Source: Thalassotalea euphylliae | GTDB lineage: Bacteria > Pseudomonadota > Gammaproteobacteria > Enterobacterales > Alteromonadaceae | Assembly (NCBI RefSeq): GCF_003390375.1 | Contig: NZ_QUOT01000001.1 | Span: 2,852,001 to 2,916,000, forward strand | Reading direction: 5' to 3' | DNA: 64,000 nt | Shown here: positions 8,621-17,600 of the stretch, piece by piece | Position numbering within the stretch: the stretch's first letter is position 1 | Layout: each line of letters opens with the position of its first letter | Program-made: the position numbers and the translations under genes | Notes under the pieces: model-generated | What the model was told of the DNA's origin: nothing | The model's database searches: none | What the model saw: only the letters and a program-made list of their open reading frames with translations

Positions 8621-9352
8621 CTAGGAGTTCAGAGTTTGCAAATACTGCTGAGTTCTTGCGGGATAATTAGTGAAAATAGCATCAACACCTATTTCAGCAC
8701 AAAATGCTATATCTTGCGGGCGATCGACGGTATATACCCAAACGGCTAAGCCACGCTGGTGAGCGTCATCAACTAGCTCTTTGTTGAGGCAATCAATACT
8801 TGGGTTAATACTTTTAGCGTTAAGTAATTGGGCGCTAGCGGCAAGTTCATATGGACAATGAGCAATTAAGGCTCCAATTGCTAGGGTCTGCTGTTGTTGC
8901 TTTAAAGCGGCTAAGAAGCCGTGATTAAATGACGATATTAAGAGGTGTGGCCAATCATAAATTCCTTGTTTTACAACAAGGTGCAACTCATCAATTAAGT
9001 GCTTTGCAATTTGTGCTAGCTCATTGGCGTTGCCATTAGCGATTTTCACTTCGATATTCACACTACAAGCACCATTGATGACTTTCAGAGCCTGCGCTAA
9101 TTGCAATATAGGCTGGTTGTCGTTGGTGCGCAGCATAGCTAATTGCGCATGTGGTAGTGTTTGTAATTGGCCTTGGCCATTGGTGGTTTTGTCCACGTAA
9201 AGGTCGTGCATTAACCACCAAGTGCCAGTTTCGGTGTGAAACTGAATGTCTAATTCTATGCCGTCAGCTTGCTGGGCTATCGCCTGCTCAAAGGCGATTT
9301 TGGTATTTTCAGGGTATTCACCACTAGCACCTCGATGCGCGATAACCAGCAT
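8621..9352 (-). CDS. Glycerophosphodiester phosphodiesterase (UgpQ-like)
   Basis: Hydrolyses glycerophosphodiesters to glycerol 3-phosphate and an alcohol. It has the GDPD signature IAHRGASGEYPENT at the N-terminus, the metal-binding GIELDIQ, LMHD with the second catalytic His, VNIEVK, and a C-terminal VWVYTVD...GVDAIFTNYP barrel end. At 243 aa it has no signal peptide, so it is cytosolic, like UgpQ. It lies 21 bp downstream of psd, consistent with a phospholipid turnover role in the same operon. Confidence 0.9.
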   Translation of the reverse strand: MLVIAHRGASGEYPENTKIAFEQAIAQQADGIELDIQFHTETGTWWLMHDLYVDKTTNGQGQLQTLPHAQLAMLRTNDNQPILQLAQALKVINGACSVNIEVKIANGNANELAQIAKHLIDELHLVVKQGIYDWPHLLISSFNHGFLAALKQQQQTLAIGALIAHCPYELAASAQLLNAKSINPSIDCLNKELVDDAHQRGLAVWVYTVDRPQDIAFCAEIGVDAIFTNYPARTQQYLQTLNS

Positions 9353-9373
9353 AGTTGAGTTTCCTGCTAAACG

Positions 9374-10258
9374 TTATTCAGCTGCTTCTTCTGGTTGAGC
9401 AACCACATCAGCGTAGTGCTTACCTAAACGTGTTGTAATACCTGAATGCGCTTGGCTGTTAAATTCGACCATACTAGGTGAGAAGGTTGAAACAACGGTT
9501 GAACCCAACTTAAATCGGCCCATTTCATCACCTTTTTTAAATTTAATCGCGCCAGCGCCGTCTGCTGGATACTGCCATCTAAAAATATCCTTGCCTGCTG
9601 GTGGCGTAATGGTGCCCGCCCAGGTGGTTTCGATACTTGCAACAATAGTTGCGCCTACCAATACCATGGCAAGCGAGCCATGCGGGGTATCAAAAATCGT
9701 TACCACGCGCTCATTGCGAGCAAATAAGTTAGGTACATTGTTCGCTGTTAACGGGTTTACAGAAAATAGCTCGCCTGGCACATAGATCATCTCACGCAAA
9801 GTGGCATCCATTGGCATGTGAATGCGGTGGTAGTCCTTTGGCGCTAAGTAGATACAGCTAAATTTACCATTTTGAAATGGCGCTGCTGTTTTTTCATCGC
9901 CGCCAAGGAGCGATTGTAGGCTGTAACTAAAGCCTTTTGCTTGAATAAGCTGGCCTTGCTTAATATCACCTTGTTGGCTAATGGTGCCATCAACGGGGTA
10001 ACATAGTGTCATCGGGTTGTCGTCAATGGTGCGCGCGCCATCTTCCAATTCGCGGGTGAAAAAGTCGTTAAAGGTGGCAAAATCTTCAGGGCGCTTTAAC
10101 TTGGCCTCATCCATGTTAATGTCATAAGCCTTAATAAAGTGCTTAATTGCCTGTGTGGTGAACCAGCCGGCTTCTGCTGCGGCAAATTTGCCGACCAAGC
10201 GTGAAATGCCGTGCTTTGGTAGTAGGTATTGAAAGGCAATTTTGATTTTGTCTATCAC
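9374..10258 (-). CDS. psd: Phosphatidylserine decarboxylase proenzyme
   Basis: Converts phosphatidylserine to phosphatidylethanolamine at the inner membrane. The self-cleavage motif LGST is present with Ser253 as the pyruvoyl-forming residue. Other family features are YPVDGTISQ, YLAPKDYHRIHMP and GELFSVNP. The length of 294 aa is in the normal range for proteobacterial type I Psd. It lies 63 bp downstream of rsgA, the classic rsgA-psd arrangement. Confidence 0.95.
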   Translation of the reverse strand: MIDKIKIAFQYLLPKHGISRLVGKFAAAEAGWFTTQAIKHFIKAYDINMDEAKLKRPEDFATFNDFFTRELEDGARTIDDNPMTLCYPVDGTISQQGDIKQGQLIQAKGFSYSLQSLLGGDEKTAAPFQNGKFSCIYLAPKDYHRIHMPMDATLREMIYVPGELFSVNPLTANNVPNLFARNERVVTIFDTPHGSLAMVLVGATIVASIETTWAGTITPPAGKDIFRWQYPADGAGAIKFKKGDEMGRFKLGSTVVSTFSPSMVEFNSQAHSGITTRLGKHYADVVAQPEEAAE

Positions 10259-10321
10259 TGAGTCTTCCTCGTTACTTCTTATTTATTCGTTAATGTTAAT
10301 GCTGTTGACGTTCGGCTAAGC

Positions 10322-11359
10322 TTAGTTTTTAAAACGGGTAGTTAGCGTATTGCTCGATAAACTCTCGACAATACGCTGGAAGCTCGCAAATCGCTCGGGG
10401 TGAATCTCGCCACTTTCAACGGCGGCAATCAAAGCACAGCCGGGATCGCTGACATGCTTGCAGTCACGGAATTTGCAGGTGCCTAAATAGTCGTCAAATT
10501 CAATAAAACCATCTGCCACTTGCTCTGGACTTAAATGCCATAGACCAAACTCACGGATGCCGGGCGAGTCAATTAAATCGCCCCCTTGCTCAAAGTGATA
10601 AAGACGAGCAACGGTTGTCGTGTGCTGGCCTAGTCCTGAGTTTTCTGAGACTTGCTTTGTTACTAAGCCAAGCTCTGGCATTAAGGTGTTAACCAAGGTG
10701 GATTTGCCAACACCGGACTGACCAACGAAGATGCTAGTTTCATCGACCAGCTGAGCTCTCAGTTCTTTGATGCCATCACCGGATTCACTGCTGGCATATA
10801 ACACTTGGTAGCCAATCGCACGATAAATATCGAGCTGCTCTTCAACGATTTCCGCTAAATCTTCGTCAATAAGATCCGCTTTATTCATCAAAATAACGGG
10901 CTTGATACCGGTCTGCACACAAGCCACGATATAGCGATCGATAATATCTGGATTAAACGCAGGCAGCACTGTGGTAACAATAATGATTTGGCTGATATTG
11001 GCAGCGACGGGTTTTAAGCCATCGTAAACATCGGGACGGCTAAGTGCTGAACTACGTTCATGCACAGCCTCAATCACGCCAGAGACAGTATGCTCTGATG
11101 ATTTACCTTGGCGAAACATCACCTTATCACCACAAACTAATGAATCAACGCCGCGACGAATATTACAGCGAAAGGTATTGCCCTCGCCATTTTCTATATC
11201 GGCGTGTTGGCCAAAACGACTGATCACAATTCCTTGCTCTGGTGCACCTAGTTCTTCATCTTGCCATTGTACTTCTTCCGCTTTATTGCGAAGCTTTTTT
11301 GCCTGATTGGCTCGAATTCGGCGCGCTTGCCCTTTGGTCAGTTTTTTTGCTTTTGCCAC
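10322..11359 (-). CDS. rsgA: Small ribosomal subunit biogenesis GTPase
   Basis: Circularly permuted GTPase that checks maturation of the 30S subunit. An OB-fold precedes the GTPase domain, in which the G4 motif (LMNKADL) comes before the Walker A motif GQSGVGKSTLVN (Lys219), the hallmark of the permutation. The zinc-binding end has CKFRDCKHVSDPGC. The N-terminus is very Lys/Arg-rich, fitting rRNA contact. It is divergent from orn and heads a likely rsgA-psd-GDPD transcript. Confidence 0.96.
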   Translation of the reverse strand: MAKAKKLTKGQARRIRANQAKKLRNKAEEVQWQDEELGAPEQGIVISRFGQHADIENGEGNTFRCNIRRGVDSLVCGDKVMFRQGKSSEHTVSGVIEAVHERSSALSRPDVYDGLKPVAANISQIIIVTTVLPAFNPDIIDRYIVACVQTGIKPVILMNKADLIDEDLAEIVEEQLDIYRAIGYQVLYASSESGDGIKELRAQLVDETSIFVGQSGVGKSTLVNTLMPELGLVTKQVSENSGLGQHTTTVARLYHFEQGGDLIDSPGIREFGLWHLSPEQVADGFIEFDDYLGTCKFRDCKHVSDPGCALIAAVESGEIHPERFASFQRIVESLSSNTLTTRFKN

Positions 11360-11534
11360 GTTATTTCGCTGTTATTAAAGTCATGATGTTCACATCAGCT
11401 TTTCAATATCGGTAATTGTCACGTATTATACTGACTTATCGGCTAATCAGCTAATCTTTGGGCAATTGAGACACGAACACACAAGCGCTGTGATAAATGA
11501 CGCCCTGTTAGCGAATGACAAAAAAGAGACTTTG

Positions 11535-12080
11535 ATGAGCGTAAATGAAACGAATTTAGTGTGGTTGGATCTGGAGATGACAGGTCTTGAGCCTGAGCAT
11601 GATGTAATTTTAGAAATTGCCACCATAGTGACTGACAGCCAGCTAAACGTATTAGCAGAAGGGCCAGTCTTTGCAATTCATCAAAGTGATGATGTGCTCG
11701 ATAATATGAGCGAGTGGTGTATTGAGCATCACGGCAAATCTGGGTTAACAGATCGCTGCCGCCAGAGTACGACTGATTTGGCGACAGCAAGCGCCGCAAC
11801 CATTGAATTTATCAGCCAATATGTACCTAGAGGCAAATCGCCGATGTGTGGTAACAGCATTGGCCAAGATCGTCGCTTTATCAATAAGTACATGCCGGAG
11901 TTTGAAGATTACTTCCACTACCGCAATCTAGATGTCAGCACAGTAAAAGAGCTAGCTCGTCGATGGAAACCTGAAGTGTTGGATAAGGTCGAGAAAACAG
12001 GGGCGCACCTAGCACTTGATGATATTCGCGAATCTATTGAAGAGCTAAAAGTTTATAAGGCACATTTCTTTAAGCTTTAA
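11535..12080 (+). CDS. orn: Oligoribonuclease
   Basis: DEDDh 3'-5' exonuclease that degrades 2- to 5-base RNA remnants and linearised cyclic dinucleotides. The catalytic set is visible: WLDLEMTGL (Asp and Glu), GNSIGQDRRF (Asp), and a final HLALDDIRESI (His and Asp). I start at ATG 11535, preceded by AAGAGA, giving 181 aa that begin MSVNETNLVW as in relatives; an in-frame extension to 11466 has no matching family residues. It is divergent from rsgA, as in many gammaproteobacteria. Confidence 0.95.
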   Translation: MSVNETNLVWLDLEMTGLEPEHDVILEIATIVTDSQLNVLAEGPVFAIHQSDDVLDNMSEWCIEHHGKSGLTDRCRQSTTDLATASAATIEFISQYVPRGKSPMCGNSIGQDRRFINKYMPEFEDYFHYRNLDVSTVKELARRWKPEVLDKVEKTGAHLALDDIRESIEELKVYKAHFFKL

Positions 12081-12145
12081 TCGCTTAACTTACCTAATTA
12101 ATGCGCATCCAATTAATGGGCGACCAAGTAGCGTAGGAAAAGACT

Positions 12146-12205
12146 AAAAAGCGACTTATGCCGTTAGTTAAAAACCAAACGTCTAAAGAGCAAAAGTCGC
12201 TTTTT
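12146..12205. terminator. Long-looped inverted repeat between orn and the glycosyltransferase gene
   Basis: AAAAAGCGACTT (12146-12157) is perfectly complementary to AAGTCGCTTTTT (12194-12205), with 36 bases between them. The right arm ends in a T-run on the plus strand and the left arm gives a T-run on the minus strand. It sits between two convergent genes, so it is probably a bidirectional terminator, unusual for its large loop. Confidence 0.55.
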
Positions 12206-12238
12206 ATATTAAATTATTGAATTTTGATAGAGTCTGAT

Positions 12239-13270
12239 TCACTGAGCGCCAGTTTCTCTAGCCCAAAGCCCTTTACCAAGTTGCTGGTGCTGTTGCCAGT
12301 CTCCTTTTAAAAGCCATTCGACAATTTGTTTAGCGACATTGGGTAATGGCTTTGCTTCATTTTGCTTAGCAATAGCTAACCAGTCACCAACTTTGGTGGT
12401 GGTGATTTTATCTATTACCGTCGCATAATTTAATTGTTCAAGTGCCAGCGCATTAGAGTGCTGTTCCATTTGGCCATTAAGTGGTTTGGTTAGTATGGGT
12501 TTTCCTAAGTGTAAGCACTCACTAATTAGCTCGAATCCACTATTGCAAATAACTGCTTTAGCACCTGCTAAATCTTGCTTAAACGCCTGATAGCTCGTTT
12601 TTCTAAGGCTAATATTGCCTTGCTCACCGTTTTCAAGTTCTGGTGAATATTGCACAAACTGATACTGTGGCAGCTGATTGAGTACCGCGCTGACTTGTTG
12701 CTGATTTTCAAATGGCAGATAGACGACGATATTATTGCTATCGTCTGTTGCTTGTAATGTGGTATCGATGATCGGCGGCAGCACATTGTCACTGTATGGA
12801 TGCCAGTGCAAGCCAATAGCGTTAGTTGCAGGTGCAAAGTTGCGCATAATCCACTTAGCCATCATGGACTCGCCAGCCATAGGCGTATTTTCGCCAAATG
12901 CATACTGATGGCCAATGCCTAGTACTGGTTTACCTTGTAATTTTCCTGCCCAAGCGGTGACAGGCTCGAAATCGGTGATTACTAAATCATATTCTGAAAG
13001 TGAGAGGGCATGGATATCACGATAAAACCCCAATAGACTGTTTTCCAAAAAGGTACTGATATAGTCAATTTTACCGTTCTTGGTAACAAAGGTGAGCCCT
13101 TTGCGGTGCATAAAGTCACCAAACACTTCCATATCAAACAGCTTTTCTCTTTCTCGACCTGAGATCAGATAGGTAACGTCGACAGCATGTTCTTTGAGGT
13201 ATTTTGCTAAGATTCTTGCTCTAGATATGTGACCATTACCTGTTCCTTGAATACCGAACAGTATTTTCAT
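12239..13270 (-). CDS. MJ1255/VC2487-type glycosyltransferase
   Basis: GT-B-like glycosyltransferase of a family annotated only as conserved hypothetical/glycosyltransferase. It starts MKILFGIQGTGNGHISRA, with a glycine loop and GH typical of the MurG/UDP-glycosyltransferase fold, and has VITDFEPVTAWAGK and a C-terminal donor-site region CNSGFELISECLHLGKPIL. I start at ATG 13270 (343 aa); the longer frame runs into the upstream PAP2 gene. It begins 5 bp after that PAP2 gene ends, so both probably act on a lipid-linked sugar or glycolipid. The acceptor is unknown. Confidence 0.8.
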   Translation of the reverse strand: MKILFGIQGTGNGHISRARILAKYLKEHAVDVTYLISGREREKLFDMEVFGDFMHRKGLTFVTKNGKIDYISTFLENSLLGFYRDIHALSLSEYDLVITDFEPVTAWAGKLQGKPVLGIGHQYAFGENTPMAGESMMAKWIMRNFAPATNAIGLHWHPYSDNVLPPIIDTTLQATDDSNNIVVYLPFENQQQVSAVLNQLPQYQFVQYSPELENGEQGNISLRKTSYQAFKQDLAGAKAVICNSGFELISECLHLGKPILTKPLNGQMEQHSNALALEQLNYATVIDKITTTKVGDWLAIAKQNEAKPLPNVAKQIVEWLLKGDWQQHQQLGKGLWARETGAQ

Positions 13271-13275
13271 ACGAC

Positions 13276-13782
13276 TTAAATTACTCCTAGTAACATGACC
13301 GAGCCTAACGTTGCTCCGGCTAGAATATCCGATGGAAAGTGAACGCCTAAAATAACCCGTGAAGCACCAACCGCACTGGCCCAAAAGTATATGGGTAAGG
13401 CAATTAAACCAAGTTCTGAAACCACCAGCCCTGCCAGCAAAAATGCCGCCATGGTATGGCCTGACGGAAAGCTGAACTTGTCTGATGGTTGCACTAAACA
13501 GGAAAAGTTTGGCACGATATCTGGTGGACGGCGACGTTTGAGAATATTCTTTAAAATAAAGTAAATAGGGCGCTCAATAGCAAAGGCAAAGAGTGCTAAC
13601 AAAAAGAAGTTAACGCTTTGACTGCCAATAGCAATAAGAACAGGCAGCAAAACCTGCATATAGCCATCACCTGTGCGCGAAACGGCGCGAACACAGCTAA
13701 TAAACTTTTGATGGTAACGCGATTTAACACACCAACGTAAGATGCGTAAATCGTATTGATACATGTCGTTTAATACCGTCAT
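13276..13782 (-). CDS. PAP2-superfamily membrane phosphatase
   Basis: Integral membrane lipid phosphatase of 168 residues. All three catalytic motifs are present: K-x6-RP (KNILKRRRPPD), PSGH (FPSGHTMAA) and SR-x5-H-x3-D (SRVILGVHFPSD). Several hydrophobic stretches separate them. Substrates in this superfamily include undecaprenyl diphosphate and phosphatidate. Coupling to a downstream glycosyltransferase suggests lipid-carrier recycling or glycolipid synthesis, by inference. Confidence 0.87.
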   Translation of the reverse strand: MTVLNDMYQYDLRILRWCVKSRYHQKFISCVRAVSRTGDGYMQVLLPVLIAIGSQSVNFFLLALFAFAIERPIYFILKNILKRRRPPDIVPNFSCLVQPSDKFSFPSGHTMAAFLLAGLVVSELGLIALPIYFWASAVGASRVILGVHFPSDILAGATLGSVMLLGVI

Positions 13783-13952
13783 ACCGCTAATCTAGATGGC
13801 TAATATGACCGTTGCTTGACAAAAATGTGTCTATTTAGTGAACAAATAATAAAAGTGGCTTAAGAAAAAAACTTGCAGGTCGGACCAGTATCAACAACAA
13901 TAAGTTTTTAACATCCATTTACGCGATAAAATGACAATAACAAGGACAACAG

Positions 13953-14441
13953 ATGGCAAATAAATTTAGTAAAGCGGTAGCGGCAATATACAAGTTACCT
14001 GAGTTTTGTCATGGTTACTTGCTCACTAAACTGTTCTGTACACAAGTAAAATATGCAGGTACTTCACGCATTAAACTGCAAAAAGTTTCCAATCAGGAAG
14101 TGGTACTGACGATTGCTAACATTAAGCGCGTCCAGAACCATATTGGCGGTGTTCACGCAATTGCCGCTTCGTTATTGGCTGAGTCAGCAACGGGTACCTT
14201 ATTTGGTATGAATGTGCCAGACAGTCATTTACCTTTATTGAAATCTATGACAGTAAATTATAACCGCCGTATGCAAGGTGGGCTGACCGCTAAAGCTCAG
14301 CTCAGTGAAGCGCAAATAGCAATCATTAATAGTGAAGAAAAGGGCGACATGCTGGTGCCAGTGACCATTACGGATGAGTCAGGACAAGAGCCTATTGAGT
14401 GTTTAATGAATTGGGCTTGGGTACCCAAAAAGCGCAAATAA
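13953..14441 (+). CDS. DUF4442 hotdog-fold (PaaI-like thioesterase) protein
   Basis: A 162-residue protein resembling the DUF4442/PaaI hotdog family. The helix region HIGGVHAIAASLLAESATG followed by MTVNYNRRMQGGLTAKAQL is the usual core of acyl-CoA thioesterase-like hotdog folds. No signal peptide, so cytosolic. Catalytic activity cannot be confirmed from sequence. It is a single gene, divergent from the PAP2-glycosyltransferase pair and followed by a perfect 22-bp palindrome. Confidence 0.75.
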   Translation: MANKFSKAVAAIYKLPEFCHGYLLTKLFCTQVKYAGTSRIKLQKVSNQEVVLTIANIKRVQNHIGGVHAIAASLLAESATGTLFGMNVPDSHLPLLKSMTVNYNRRMQGGLTAKAQLSEAQIAIINSEEKGDMLVPVTITDESGQEPIECLMNWAWVPKKRK

Positions 14442-14458
14442 ACCATCCTTTATATGCG

Positions 14459-14480
14459 GTAAAGAGCCTAGGCTCTTTAC
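14459..14480. terminator. Perfect 22-bp palindrome after the DUF4442 gene
   Basis: GTAAAGAGCC (14459-14468) and GGCTCTTTAC (14471-14480) are exact complements around a central TA. It begins 18 bp after the stop codon. As RNA it would form a strong hairpin, though it has no T-run after it; as DNA it would be a symmetric protein site. A 3'-end hairpin is the simplest reading. Confidence 0.5.
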
Positions 14481-14666
14481 ACGAATTCCTGCATCTTGCA
14501 TGATTATGGCTAAGTGATTTTGCCTTACACTAAAACCTACTCGCGTGCTGTTCGTCTAACAGTGTCTGTGAGCCAGTAGTTGATGTGTGAGGCTTTATTT
14601 TTATAGCGCTAGCAAAAACTTAAATTAAAGCAAAGTAGCAGCAATGGTCGTAACAATAAATAAGGG

Positions 14667-17600
14667 ATGATTGGGTTAATTAACATGACTGAAATAGCGT
14701 ATAAGAAGCCAATTACTGCTAAAAAACTCAATTCACTTTGGCTAATCGCGCTATTTTTTTTGCTGTTAAGCATAGGGCTAATCTCAGCTTGGTTTGCTAT
14801 TGTTCAACACAGCTCAGACCAACTGCGTGATCAGCATTTACCCAACGTATATCAAACAAACGATCAATTAATCATTTCAAACCAACTGTTAGTTGCTTTC
14901 AATTCGCTAAATCGCCACAGCCCATCTCCCCAAATTGTAGAGCAGCATCAAACGTGGTTGACTGTTGCAGAGCCAGCAATGAAGTCGCTGGTAAAAAGTG
15001 GTCAAAAATTTCCAAAACTGAGCGCATTAGTTAATTATGAAAAAGCGACGCTAATTCGATTAAGTGATAGTGCCAAGCGCAATATTAAACTCACTCAATT
15101 GGCAATTGAACGAACAGACGTTGCCTTGACCATGCTTGCGAGCCAAACACCGCAACCCAACATGGCACTTAATTCTGCTTTGTTGCTATTAAAAGCATCG
15201 TTGCAAGATACTGTCGAGCAACCTTTTCCTGCGACCCAGAGCTCAATTAAGGCGCAAGTTGAACAGCTATCCCAATGGCTTTTCCTGCAAACAGAGAATC
15301 AAACGAGTAGCTCAGATGAATTGTTAACGAATGCCGTGAAATTGGTGGTCGGCATATTCACTACAGAGCATGCGTTGTTCGGCAAATGGCAGGGCCAACA
15401 GCGGCTTTATTCACTATTCCAACAGCAAATAGATGCTGCAATAGTTGAGCTTAATCGATACCAAGCGCAGCTAAGCAAACAAGCAGCATTGACGATGAAA
15501 AACATTAACGCCAGCAATAGTGTGACTGCTGCTGTGGCAGGGTATTCGGTTTCAATACCGTTAAAGCCAGAGTTGGCTGTATGGCTGATGGCAGCTGCAT
15601 TGTTATTTTTCGTCATTGCTTCTTTGTTGCTTTATCGCCTCCATCGTCGTCACCACGCTAGGTTAGATCAACTGGTGAGTTTTACCACGACAGTGCTTGC
15701 TGACAACGACGGTACCTATTTACAAAGAGCGATAGAAGAAAGCAAGCACAATGCGGTAACAGAGCGGCAGCAGGAAGTGGCAAAAGCCATTACCGCAAGG
15801 CTGAATAACACCTATTCTGCACAATTTGTTGAAAGCCTGACAACTGCGCAGCAAAAGCAATGGCGACAACTAGCGCAATGCACTGCGACTTGGCAATGGT
15901 CTTTTGAAAGTGGGCTTATCTCGTTATCAGAGCACATAGATAGTGCAGCGCTGTTTGCTTCAGAAATTATTCCTGAACGCTCGTTATCTAAGTTTGCTTT
16001 GCGCCGTTTAGTTGGTCAGCAAAATTTTCATGCACTTGCCTCGTCAGTAAGAAAGATTGAATCGCAAGAAGCAAACGAGCAAAACCAGTTAAATTCTATT
16101 GAAAACGTATTGCTGACCTTTGGCGAAGAGCTTTTTGTTGATGTCGCTATATGTAAAGAAAACGGCAAGTGGTCAGGCACGTGCACCGATTGCTCGCTAG
16201 TCTATCGTGAAATAAACCAGCTTAAAGCTCAAATAAGTGTGCAAAACGAATCACTGGAACAACAGCGAAGTTCGACGCTTCAAGGCTCACACAGCGATTA
16301 TCAGGTATTAAGCAAAATGCTTATTCAAGGGCTACTACAATCACAAAATAGTATGCTGAGTGAAACTCACGGTCATCCTCTATCATCACACCTGCCACCG
16401 CACCAAACGTCACACCAGTTGCCGCATCTGCCATCATACGATAAAGCCATAAACCGTGCTTTGAAGCGGCTAAACGAATTGCAAATCATGGCACAGTTAG
16501 CCACCGAGCAACGGGTAAGGGTGCCTCAAGATATCAACATTTCTCAGCTAAATGCAGCAATTAATGGCAATTTAGCGCGCGAAAATGCTGCACGTAAAAA
16601 TACCGTGGTGATTTGTCAATCGGCGAATGTTTGGCACAAGGTTCACCTTGATACTGGTCTTTACAGCCGCCTAATCGAAGGTTTTTGCCACTTAATGTTG
16701 GCTGGTCTTCATAAGCAAGAGTTATTGATTACGTTGAGCGTTGCAGATCAAGCGAAAGGCCAACAAACCTGGCAATTGAGTTTTTCACTACTCGACTTTG
16801 CTGGTAATAGCACTGAACACGCCAATTTTGATCAATCACCTATTGCTGAATTAATGGAGGACCTTGATAGCCAAAACAGCCATGACACTGCGTATTGTCA
16901 GAAGCTTTTGCGTGCTCTGCACGGGCGGTTAGTGGCGATTAATCAAGGCCAAATGCAGAGTGCAACTCCAGACCATACTAAGAGCAGCAGTAATACGACT
17001 AAGGCCGACAAGCCTGCGTTGGAATTGGTGTTAAGCTTTCCTGTTGCCATCATCGAAAATGCAACTAAACACCAAGTTGATACCAGTCTTTCTCATACTC
17101 AAGTACTGGTATTAACTTCAAGCTTTGCTCAAGGGGAACGTATTACTCAGTACTTAACATCAGCTAAAGCTGAGTGTCGTTTGGTTGATAATATTGATAC
17201 GCTTAAAGCGCAGTGTAGTGAGTCTGCAATTAAGCAAAAAGCGATTGATGCGGTAGTTGTTGGTGGCGATTTTGCAGTGCATCATCACGTAATTCAAAAC
17301 TCTCTTGCCCTATTGCCTGACAAAAGACGTCCGACATTAACCATGATTCACAAACAGCAAGACGATTTAGCTAAAATCGGTTTGTTTTCTCTAGCGGATG
17401 CTTGGTTGACGAGAGATTCGCTTGTTCATGCTATCAGCAAAGGTCTTAAGCAAAAACAAAGCAGCAATCAGCTTGTCACATCAACCACATTAAGCCAGCA
17501 CCAATTTATACACACCAGTGTTGAATTACTCTTGGCAGTTAAGCAAGTTGATCAGCATCATGCATTGCTAAGCCTACTTCATTGGCTTGGTTTTCAAGTT

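Noticed and set aside
11443..11799. 118-residue frame antisense to orn
   Set aside because: Overlaps the conserved start of orn and has no independent signals.
13816..13844. TTGACA in the PAP2-DUF4442 divergent region
   Set aside because: No acceptable -10 hexamer at 15-19 bp spacing.
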